5,817 nt of DNA from Desulfobia sp. (GTDB lineage Bacteria > Desulfobacterota > Desulfobulbia > Desulfobulbales > SURF-16): the NCBI GenBank assembly GCA_030608985.1, contig JAUWDC010000093.1:1-5817 (forward strand), read 5' to 3'. The translations under genes were made by a program, and so were the position numbers. The notes below the pieces were generated by a model, which was not told the origin of the DNA, did not search any database, and saw only the letters and a program-made list of their open reading frames with translations. Positions 1 through 5,233 of this stretch are shown piece by piece. How positions within the stretch are numbered: position 1 is the first letter of the stretch; each line of letters begins with the position of its first letter.

Positions 1-51
1 TTCCATCATTTTCATGAACTCGTCACGTTTCTGGATGGACACCAGTCTCAT
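1..51 (-). CDS. Possible 5' end of a divergent gene, unknown product (partial)
   Basis: On the minus strand an ATG at 51-49 opens a frame with no stop to the window edge, giving 17 codons that begin MRLVSIQKRDEF. I do not recognise the product. The residue mix looks protein-like, but 17 open codons are expected by chance fairly often, and no good Shine-Dalgarno sequence lies upstream on that strand. If real, it is divergent from queD and shares its control region. This is a tentative call. Confidence 0.22.
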   Translation of the reverse strand, partial: MRLVSIQKRDEFMKMME

Positions 52-79
52 TTTTGTATACTATACAGGCAGCTATACT
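36..79 (+). promoter_or_regulatory. Candidate queDE promoter region with TATACTA direct repeats
   Basis: Two copies of TATACTA lie at 57-63 and 74-80, so TATACT can be read as a -10 element at either place. A TGGACA at 36-41 matches the -35 consensus TTGACA at five of six positions, but its 15-bp spacing to the first TATACT is short. The second TATACT has no good -35 partner. The repeats are 17 bp apart and could instead be operator half-sites. This is a sequence-pattern inference only. Confidence 0.3.
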
Positions 80-84
80 ACTGC
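69..84 (+). promoter_or_regulatory. Small hairpin in queD leader
   Basis: GCAG at 69-72 can pair with CTGC at 81-84 around an 8-nt loop. An overlapping 10-bp palindrome, TGCATATGCA at 82-91, would compete with it. An A-rich tract and the queD ribosome-binding site AAGGAG (105-110) follow. If transcription starts about 7 bp after the first TATACT, this hairpin would form the very 5' end of the mRNA. A preQ1 riboswitch would fit a queuosine gene, but the consensus is not met. Confidence 0.2.
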
Positions 85-117
85 ATATGCACAGAAAAAA
101 CATCAAGGAGAAATAGA

Positions 118-492
118 ATGTTTGACATTTTTATAGAAACCCATTTTTCAGCGGGTCACCACTTGCGGGACTACCCCGGCGACTGTGAAAACCCCCATGG
201 CCACAACTGGAGTGTCAAGGTAACAGTCAGGGCGACAGAGCTTGATCCTTTAGGGATGGGAATCGACTTCAGGACCGTAAAAAATGCTGTGAAAAAAGTT
301 ATGGATGACATCGATCACTGCGATCTGAACAGCCATCCCGCGTTCCAGGATAGAAACCCGTCATCGGAAAACATTTCTGTCCACATTTTTGAATCATTAC
401 AGGACGATCTCCACACTGACAGATACAGTCTCTTTTCTATACAGATTGGCGAAACACCACATACCAGTGTGATCTATTATGGCAAGCAATGA
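118..492 (+). CDS. queD: 6-carboxy-5,6,7,8-tetrahydropterin synthase QueD
   Basis: QueD converts 7,8-dihydroneopterin triphosphate to 6-carboxytetrahydropterin, the first committed step toward preQ0 and queuosine, in the cytoplasm. The 124-residue length is normal for this small T-fold family (PTPS/QueD). The zinc-binding histidines are visible as H14, H27 and H29 in FSAGHHL and PHGHNW. C23, four residues before H27, fits the catalytic cysteine. H67 in IDHCDLN and E112 in GETPHTS match the other conserved active-site residues, and NPSSEN (80-85) is a family motif. The start is well supported by AAGGAG at 105-110, seven bases before the ATG. The 3' end overlaps queE by 14 bp, and the two genes perform consecutive steps, so co-transcription and translational coupling are likely. 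A eukaryotic-type PTPS role is less likely given the queE neighbour. Confidence 0.95.
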   Translation: MFDIFIETHFSAGHHLRDYPGDCENPHGHNWSVKVTVRATELDPLGMGIDFRTVKNAVKKVMDDIDHCDLNSHPAFQDRNPSSENISVHIFESLQDDLHTDRYSLFSIQIGETPHTSVIYYGKQ

Positions 493-1180
493 GCCTGATC
501 GGGATGAGTACCCGCAGCTGAACATATCCGAAGTTTTTTACTCGATCCAGGGCGAATCAACCTTTGCCGGCTATCCATGTGTTTTTATTCGGCTCAGTGG
601 ATGCAACCTTCGCTGTTCTTTTTGCGATACAGCATATGCCTATGAGGAGGAAGGACAGAATTATACTCTTCCACAGCTCTTAGAGTTTGCCGAACGCCAT
701 CCATCCGCCTTGGTGCAGATAACTGGCGGTGAGCCCTTACTGCAGGAGGGTGTATATCCTCTCATGGAGCGGTTGCTTGAAGCAAACCGGATTGTCATGC
801 TTGAGACAAATGGCTCGGTAAGCCTCAGGACTGTGCCGGATGGTATCATCAAAATCATGGACATGAAGTGCCCGGACAGCGGGATGTCGCAAAAAATGGA
901 TTATGCTAACCTGGGCATATTGAACTCTGCTGATGAACTGAAATTTGTAATCAGCTCAAGGGCTGATTATGACTGGGCCCGTAGTGTCATAGCAACCCAT
1001 GTTCATTATTTTAATGATCCGGCGAACCTGCGGAAAAGAGTTAAAATACTTTTTTCCCCGACAGCAGGAACTCTTGAGCCATCTGCATTGGCGGAATGGA
1101 TTCTGGAAGACGAACTCCAGGTTCGCCTGCAGCTGCAATTGCACAGAGTACTCTGGCCTGAAAAGAGTCGGGGCTGCTGA
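479..1180 (+). CDS. queE: 7-carboxy-7-deazaguanine synthase QueE (radical SAM)
   Basis: QueE is a radical S-adenosylmethionine enzyme that contracts 6-carboxytetrahydropterin, the QueD product, to 7-carboxy-7-deazaguanine with loss of ammonia. The 233-residue protein has the conserved N-terminal SEVFYSIQGES (17-27). The [4Fe-4S] cluster motif follows in the QueE-typical CX3CX2C spacing at C42, C46 and C49. ITGGEPLLQ (81-89) is the SAM-contacting GGEP motif. MDMKCPDSG (127-135), DELKFVI (152-158) and SPTAG (193-197) are further family motifs. The C-terminus, RLQLQLHRVLWPEKSRGC, resembles the usual HKYIWGPE-RGV ending, so the gene appears intact. The ATG at 479 is the only standard start: a same-frame TGA sits at 470-472 and no other start codon precedes the first motif. 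No clear Shine-Dalgarno sequence is seen, which fits translational coupling to the overlapping queD. Confidence 0.95.
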   Translation: MASNEPDRDEYPQLNISEVFYSIQGESTFAGYPCVFIRLSGCNLRCSFCDTAYAYEEEGQNYTLPQLLEFAERHPSALVQITGGEPLLQEGVYPLMERLLEANRIVMLETNGSVSLRTVPDGIIKIMDMKCPDSGMSQKMDYANLGILNSADELKFVISSRADYDWARSVIATHVHYFNDPANLRKRVKILFSPTAGTLEPSALAEWILEDELQVRLQLQLHRVLWPEKSRGC

Positions 1181-1292
1181 TCTTGCATGGGCATCGAATG
1201 AAATTGTGGCAACCATACAATAAGGCTGTGGAGGTTTGAAACTGAAGAGAAAGTGAAAGAGCAGCTGCTCATTTGGCTGAAGGAGTTCTTTA
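1181..1292. other. Gap between queE and mnhE; no terminator or clear promoter
   Basis: This 112-bp stretch separates the queuosine genes from the antiporter operon. I see no GC-rich hairpin followed by a T-run, so read-through from queDE is possible. A TACAAT at 1216-1221 resembles a -10 box but has no suitably spaced -35. One stop-free frame in phase with queE (1202-1324) reads like protein, with an amphipathic stretch LLIWLKEFF, but lacks an ATG. The mnhE ribosome-binding site AAGGAG lies at 1280-1285. Confidence 0.5.
1259..1270. repeat. 12-bp perfect palindrome GAGCAGCTGCTC
   Basis: The sequence GAGCAGCTGCTC is its own reverse complement and ends 22 bases before the mnhE start. It could be an operator for a dimeric regulator, or chance. 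No T-run follows, so it is not a terminator. Confidence 0.3.
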
Positions 1293-1823
1293 ATGCAGGA
1301 CAACAACCGTCTTTCCATCCATAGCCACTCACACCTTGGCCGATGTATTTTTTTACGCTTTCTTCTTTTCTCCGCAGTCTGGCTCGTACTTACCGGTTCC
1401 GAGGCTGAAAGCTGGATTATAGGCTTTCCAGCGATCGGCTGTGCTGTTTTCTTGAGCCTCAAACTTTCCCCCTCTTCACATGTTTCCCTGAGCTTTGTTG
1501 GCATCTGTAGTTTCATCCCCTTTTTCCTGCGTCAATCCTCTTTAAGCGGCATAGATGTCATGCGGCGGGCACTCTCTCGGCGATTAGCAGTCAACCCTGG
1601 ATTAGTATCATATACCACCTTTCTTCCGGAAGGAGCTCCCAGGATTTTCTTTGTCAATACCATCAGCCTCTTACCGGGAACATTGAGCGCTGACCTACAG
1701 AGTAATACCGTTACTGTTCATACTATTGACAAAAATATACCAATCTGGGCAAATATACAGAATCTCGAGCTTCGCATAGCGATTCTGTGGCGGGTAACCC
1801 CACAGAAAGGGAAGGCCCTATGA
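1293..1823 (+). CDS. mnhE: Na+/H+ antiporter subunit MnhE/MrpE (MbhA-like)
   Basis: This is a small membrane subunit of the Mrp/Mbh antiporter module, usually counted as an accessory or assembly subunit with no ion channel of its own. The 176-residue protein has about three N-terminal membrane segments (roughly 17-36, 41-58 and 63-82), including the typical WLVLTG. A cytoplasmic domain follows with the family motifs GIDVMRRAL (86-94), NPG (101-103), ISLLPGTLSADL (124-135) and VHTID (142-146). The start is supported by AAGGAG seven bases upstream. This makes a slightly long hydrophilic N-terminus of about 16 residues, rich in His and Ser. It is the first gene of the run, and its TGA overlaps the mnhF ATG as ATGA. 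Confidence 0.93.
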   Translation: MQDNNRLSIHSHSHLGRCIFLRFLLFSAVWLVLTGSEAESWIIGFPAIGCAVFLSLKLSPSSHVSLSFVGICSFIPFFLRQSSLSGIDVMRRALSRRLAVNPGLVSYTTFLPEGAPRIFFVNTISLLPGTLSADLQSNTVTVHTIDKNIPIWANIQNLELRIAILWRVTPQKGKAL

Positions 1824-2095
1824 GTTACCTTCACATTTCATGTGCACTTATCATTCTCTGTTCAATAGCTGCCGGAATGATCCGTATTCTCAGTGGTCCC
1901 ACTGCCGCCGATCGAATGATGGCTGCACAGCTTTTCGGGACCTGCGGGGTGGCTATTCTTCTTCTTCTGGCGAAGGGCATGGATACGATCGTTCTCCTGG
2001 ACATTGCCCTGGTTTTTGCACTGCTGGCCGCCCTGGCCACCATAACCTTTGTTCGCCGTGCCTGGCATGAGCAGTCAGGAGTTCCAAGACGATGA
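1820..2095 (+). CDS. mnhF: Na+/H+ antiporter subunit MnhF/MrpF (MbhB-like)
   Basis: This 91-residue membrane subunit is of normal size for MnhF, with three predicted helices (about 4-22, 35-52 and 57-78). The signature GPTAADRMMAAQLFG (26-40) is the family's G-P-T-x2-DR block, and an acidic residue sits within the third helix (D61 in LLDIALVFALLA). MnhF partners MnhE and MnhG in the MnhE-F-G part of the complex. I chose the ATG at 1820, in the ATGA overlap with mnhE and preceded by AAAGGG at 1806-1811, over an in-frame GTG at 1787. The GTG would add 11 hydrophilic residues absent from the family. The stop again overlaps the next ATG by four bases. Confidence 0.93.
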   Translation: MSYLHISCALIILCSIAAGMIRILSGPTAADRMMAAQLFGTCGVAILLLLAKGMDTIVLLDIALVFALLAALATITFVRRAWHEQSGVPRR

Positions 2096-2391
2096 TAACC
2101 CTGGACAACCTCGGGATTCTCTGTATCGTTATGGGGCTGCCCTTCTTCCTGACCGGCACAGTGGGACTCCTTCGTTTTCCGGACATATATACCCGTCTGC
2201 ACGCCCTTACCAAGGCTGACAATGTCGGTCTGGGACTCATTATTCTCGGCCTTTCTCTCCAGGCTGACAACCTGTTCACCGTTGCAAAACTCATTCTCAT
2301 CTGGATTCTTGTATTGATCGCCAGTTCAGCCTCCTGTCATTTGGTGGCTCGCAGTGCCATGCAGAAAAACATTCACCCGTGGGTAAAATGA
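2092..2391 (+). CDS. mnhG: Na+/H+ antiporter subunit MnhG/MrpG (MbhC-like)
   Basis: This 99-residue subunit carries the MnhG hallmark GLLRFPDIYTRLHALTK (25-41), the conserved G-x-R-x-PD-x-Y-x-RLHA block between helix 1 (about 6-26) and helix 2 (about 46-57). A third helix lies at about 64-84. It has no known catalytic residues and is thought to help assemble the antiporter. AGGAG at 2077-2081 lies ten bases before the ATG, inside the end of mnhF. The gene starts and ends in ATGA overlaps, consistent with coupled translation at near-equal levels. Confidence 0.93.
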   Translation: MITLDNLGILCIVMGLPFFLTGTVGLLRFPDIYTRLHALTKADNVGLGLIILGLSLQADNLFTVAKLILIWILVLIASSASCHLVARSAMQKNIHPWVK

Positions 2392-2720
2392 TGTCTTATT
2401 CTATTCTGACTGTATTCGATATTGTCTTGATCTCCACCCTGCTGTGGCTTGCCTGGAAGATGCTCCGTTCAGAAGATATTTTCAAAGCTGTTGTCTTGTT
2501 TATTTCATTTGGACTGCTGATGGCCCTGGCCTGGGTCAGAATGCGGGCTCCAGATGTGGCGCTGGCTGAGGCCGCCCTTGGGGCAGGTCTAACCGGCCCA
2601 CTGTTCCTTTCGGCATTACGTCGCATGGAACGCCTCCACAAGGACGAACGCCGAGTGGATATTGACGAGGAGCGAAAAAGTGACCGCACGCTCGACACAA
2701 AACAAAAGGAAGCGCTTTGA
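2388..2720 (+). CDS. MbhD-like antiporter subunit (DUF4040 / MrpA C-terminal-like)
   Basis: This 110-residue membrane protein belongs to the family equivalent to archaeal MbhD and to one of the C-terminal segments of large MrpA. It is often annotated as a hydrogenase subunit MbhD or an MnhB-related protein. Three helices are visible (about 4-23, 31-50 and 55-76). The third holds the signature APDVALAEAALGAGLTG (54-70), with E61 buried in the membrane, a residue type linked to proton or cation routes in this module. A charged C-terminal tail (about 79-110) follows. The ATG at 2388 sits in an ATGA overlap with mnhG. An immediately following ATG (2391) and an upstream GTG (2379) are alternatives. 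No good Shine-Dalgarno sequence is seen, so translation probably depends on coupling. Its presence as a separate gene argues for an Mbh-like rather than a MrpA-type arrangement. Confidence 0.88.
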   Translation: MMSYSILTVFDIVLISTLLWLAWKMLRSEDIFKAVVLFISFGLLMALAWVRMRAPDVALAEAALGAGLTGPLFLSALRRMERLHKDERRVDIDEERKSDRTLDTKQKEAL

Positions 2721-3393
2721 CCCTGTTCTGTTGCTGGTTCTGCTGTTAATCGTCTTCCTGACCGGCCTGCTGGTTCAGGTGATCCTGGCTACAGATTATC
2801 TGGGATCGGGGCTGGGTGATGATGTAGCCCGTTTCCAGGATCTCAGTGGTGTGGAAAGTCCGGTGACCGCCGTTCTCCTGAATTTCCGAGGCTATGACAC
2901 TTTGCTGGAGGTCATGGTCCTTTTAATGGCCGTTGTCGGCGTCTGGTCCCTGACACGGGCACCTTTCCCGAAAAAACCAATTGAACCAGGTCCTATACAG
3001 CTTGCTGTGGTCCGTCTTCTTGCTCCGCTCATGGTGCTGTTTTCGTTTTATCTGGTCTGGCAGGGGAGCCACCTTGCCGGCGGGGCTTTCCAGGGGGGAG
3101 CTGTTCTTGGCGGAGCCTGCGTTCTGATGTTGGTTTCAGAACTCCCATGGCTGAAAAATATCTCTTCCCGCTTCCTTCGCATAGGATTGCTTTCAGGTCC
3201 CCTTGTTTTCCTCGGTGTTGCCATCCTCTGTATTGTCCTGCAAGGAACATTACTGGATTACCCGCAGGAATGGGTTGGTACTCTTCTTTTGCTGATTGAA
3301 ACAGCCTGTGCAGTGTCCATCGGCCTTACCCTTGCCTGCCTGTTTGCCGGCGGAAGGCCAAAAGACGATCTGTCCGGAGGGCGGAAGCGATGA
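2680..3393 (+). CDS. mnhB: Fused MbhE-like / MnhB (MbhF-like) antiporter subunit
   Basis: The 237-residue protein is much longer than single MnhB subunits (about 140 residues) and seems to join two family members. Residues about 14-92 contain a first helix and NFRGYDTLLEV (68-78) followed by a second helix, the pattern of MbhE and of the extreme C-terminus of MrpA. Residues about 110-225 match MnhB/MbhF, with four helices and the glycine-rich GSHLAGGAFQGGAVLGG (129-145). The GTG at 2680 is chosen because GAGGAG (2667-2672) lies seven bases upstream. An in-frame TTG at 2662 would remove that site from the leader and add only polar residues. The start lies 41 bp inside the MbhD-like gene, the only junction in this run not of the 4-bp type. 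The symbol reflects the C-terminal domain. Confidence 0.88.
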   Translation: MTARSTQNKRKRFDPVLLLVLLLIVFLTGLLVQVILATDYLGSGLGDDVARFQDLSGVESPVTAVLLNFRGYDTLLEVMVLLMAVVGVWSLTRAPFPKKPIEPGPIQLAVVRLLAPLMVLFSFYLVWQGSHLAGGAFQGGAVLGGACVLMLVSELPWLKNISSRFLRIGLLSGPLVFLGVAILCIVLQGTLLDYPQEWVGTLLLLIETACAVSIGLTLACLFAGGRPKDDLSGGRKR

Positions 3394-3719
3394 TCACCAA
3401 TATGCTCTACAGTCTTGGGGGGCTTTTGCTTTTTATCATGGGGCTTTTCGCCTTGATAGCCTGCTCCCATCCATTACGAAAAATCCTGGCAGTGAATGTC
3501 ATGGCAACCGGAGTTTTCCTTATCCTTATTGCCACCGCCTACAAACAGGCCGGCGCCGGAGAGATTGATCCCGTTCCCCATGCCATGGTCCTTACAGGAA
3601 TTGTTGTCTCGGTAAGTGTAACAGCACTGGCCCTCATCCTGGCCTGCCGGGTACAGGAAACCTCGAATCGCTCTCTTAGTCAGCAGAGGAAAAATGACTT
3701 CACCGGGGCAGGCGAATGA
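3390..3719 (+). CDS. mnhC: Na+/H+ antiporter subunit MnhC/MrpC (MbhG-like, NuoK family)
   Basis: This 109-residue subunit is homologous to NuoK of respiratory complex I. Three helices are visible (about 6-24, 30-51 and 66-88). The best conserved block is DPVPHAMVLTGIVVSV (60-75), the MnhC version of the family's D-P-x-x-x-A-x-x-L-T-x-I-V motif. The C-terminal tail is polar. GGAGG (3376-3380) lies nine bases before the ATG, which overlaps the previous stop as ATGA. In related complexes this subunit lies between the MnhB-type and MnhD-type subunits and contributes to the half-channel next to the antiporter-like proteins. Confidence 0.93.
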   Translation: MITNMLYSLGGLLLFIMGLFALIACSHPLRKILAVNVMATGVFLILIATAYKQAGAGEIDPVPHAMVLTGIVVSVSVTALALILACRVQETSNRSLSQQRKNDFTGAGE

Positions 3720-5233
3720 TCTCTTTTGACGATCCATCATGGATAGTTATTCCAATTATTCTGCCTTTGGCAGCCGGACTTCTCTGTTTCCTCACCCGGC
3801 GCTGGGCATTTGCCTTCTCTCTTGCTGCTTCCCTGGGCAATCTTCTTGCCTCCGGTATTCTTTTGAAGCAATTGCTCTCTGTCGGCCCTCTTTCATACAA
3901 TGTCGGCAACTGGAAGGCTCCCCTGGGGATTGCATTACGCATTGACGGTCCAGCCATCCTGATGCTTCTTATGACAGCGGTGACCGGACTTGGAATAACC
4001 TTGTATGCCAGAGGCTATTTTTCTTTCAGAATCTCCGGCCAAAAAAAAATTGGCCGCCATGAAAGGCAGGAACGTTTCTTCTGGCCATTATGGATGACAC
4101 TCTGGGCATCGTTGAACGGGCTATTTCTTTCAGCCGACCTCTTCAACCTGTATGTAACTCTTGAGCTGATCAGTATTCCGGCAGTGGCGCTGGCTGCTCT
4201 TTCAGGCAAACCCGCCTCCCAGATTGCTGCTTTTCGCTACCTTCTCGTCAGCCTGCTGGGCTCATTAAGCTATTTGCTTGGTGTCGTTTTTATATACAGG
4301 ACATACGGAGTTCTTGATCTGGCGCTTTTAGGCAGCAAAACGGCCTCCGGAGCAGGAATAGGGGCGGCTCTGGCATTAATGAGTGTCGGACTCCTGCTGA
4401 AGACAGCTCTTTTTCCCATGCATTTCTGGCTTCCCCCGGCCCATGCCAATGCCCTTGCGCCGGTCAGTGCCATTCTCTCTGCTCTGGTTGTCAAAGCATC
4501 CTTTTACCTTTTGTTCAGGCTCTGGTTCGATGTGTTCGCTTCAACTATAACGGAACCTGCCCTGAATCTTCTTGGAACTCTGGGTGGTGTCGCCATTGTC
4601 TGGGGGGCCTTGCAGGCCATACGCCAGCAGCGCTTGAAGCTTCTGGTTGCCTATTCAACCGTGTCACAGCTTGGCTACCTGTTCATTGCCTTTCCGCTGG
4701 CATATCTGGAAAAGGGTGCCGACATATGGGCCGCGGTGATATTTATGGCCCTGGCCCATTCCTGCGCCAAATCCGCCATGTTTATGGCGGCAGGAACTAT
4801 TTTTCTTCATGCAGGTCATGACCGGATCAATGATCTGGCTGGGGTGAGGTCATACCTACCTGTTACAGTCTTTGCCTATGCCATAGCCGGGGTGAATATC
4901 ATGGGACTGCCGCCCTCGGGTGGCTTTATTGCCAAATGGCTGCTGATCTCCTCGTCTCTTAACTCATCACAATGGTGGTGGGGCCTTATTGTAATGGCCG
5001 GCAGCCTGCTGGCATCTGTCTACGTTTTTCGCGTAGTGTCCCGTTTTTTTGTCATTCCCGAGGGCTATCATGTTCCTGATCGCCAGCCGCACTCTCCCCT
5101 GCTGGAATGGCCGGCCCTCGTCCTTGCCCTGGTCGCTCTCCTGCTGGGACTGATTGCCCCCTATCCGCTGCACATTCTGGAAACCGGCAGTTCTCTGTTC
5201 GCCATGGTTTCTCAAAAAGGACTGCTGCTATGA
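3716..5233 (+). CDS. mnhD: Na+/H+ antiporter subunit MnhD/MrpD (MbhH-like, NuoM/NuoN family)
   Basis: This is the principal ion-translocating subunit, of 505 residues and about 14 membrane helices. It is homologous to the antiporter-like subunits of complex I. The functional residues of the family can be seen: E150 in LYVTLELIS (helix 5), K229 in GLLLKTALFPMHFWLP (helix 7), K260 in ALVVKASFY (helix 8), H348 in ALAHSCAKS, and K407 in GGFIAKWLL (helix 12). The helix-12 residue is Lys, as in MrpD and NuoL/N, and not Glu as in NuoM. The loop after YARGYF (98-103) is longer than usual and basic (SGQKKIGRHERQE, 107-119). It is encoded across a run of nine A. The ATG overlaps the mnhC stop as ATGA with only a weak purine-rich leader, so coupled translation is likely. 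Length and motifs suggest an intact gene. Confidence 0.95.
   Translation: MISFDDPSWIVIPIILPLAAGLLCFLTRRWAFAFSLAASLGNLLASGILLKQLLSVGPLSYNVGNWKAPLGIALRIDGPAILMLLMTAVTGLGITLYARGYFSFRISGQKKIGRHERQERFFWPLWMTLWASLNGLFLSADLFNLYVTLELISIPAVALAALSGKPASQIAAFRYLLVSLLGSLSYLLGVVFIYRTYGVLDLALLGSKTASGAGIGAALALMSVGLLLKTALFPMHFWLPPAHANALAPVSAILSALVVKASFYLLFRLWFDVFASTITEPALNLLGTLGGVAIVWGALQAIRQQRLKLLVAYSTVSQLGYLFIAFPLAYLEKGADIWAAVIFMALAHSCAKSAMFMAAGTIFLHAGHDRINDLAGVRSYLPVTVFAYAIAGVNIMGLPPSGGFIAKWLLISSSLNSSQWWWGLIVMAGSLLASVYVFRVVSRFFVIPEGYHVPDRQPHSPLLEWPALVLALVALLLGLIAPYPLHILETGSSLFAMVSQKGLLL
4036..4056. repeat. A9 homopolymer flanked by 7-bp inverted repeat inside mnhD
   Basis: Nine consecutive A (4041-4049) lie between CGGCCAA and TTGGCCG, which can form a 7-bp stem with a loop of seven A. 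The run encodes the lysine-rich part of a loop in MnhD. It is the longest single-base run I noticed in the window. Such tracts are prone to polymerase slippage, but the reading frame as given is intact. Confidence 0.55.

Noticed and set aside
69..110. preQ1-I riboswitch upstream of queD
   Set aside because: There is a hairpin and an A-rich tail, but the stem is only 4 bp, the loop lacks the expected conserved bases, and the A-run is too far from the stem for the compact pseudoknot. Kept only as a finding.
1203..1221. Promoter for mnhE with TACAAT as -10
   Set aside because: No -35-like hexamer lies 16-18 bp upstream; the nearest candidate, TTGCAT at 1183, is 27 bp away.
1130..1223. Frameshift near the 3' end of queE
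   Set aside because: The C-terminal residues of the given frame already match the family ending (LQLQLH, then W and RG), so no correction is needed.
956..1516. 186-codon minus-strand open frame across the end of queE and the start of mnhE
   Set aside because: It overlaps two well-supported + strand genes, its translation is low-complexity basic/Ser-rich with no recognisable motif, and it fits an antisense shadow.
1787..1822. Upstream GTG start for mnhF
   Set aside because: The ATG at 1820 has a ribosome-binding site and the usual ATGA overlap. The extra 11 residues are polar and not part of the family.
2662..2682. TTG start for the MbhE-MnhB fusion
   Set aside because: The GTG at 2680 has GAGGAG at ideal spacing. 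The TTG has no comparable site and adds only six residues.
4036..4056. Intrinsic terminator at the CGGCCAA/TTGGCCG hairpin
   Set aside because: It is inside mnhD, has no T-run after the stem, and the homopolymer forms the loop instead of following the stem.
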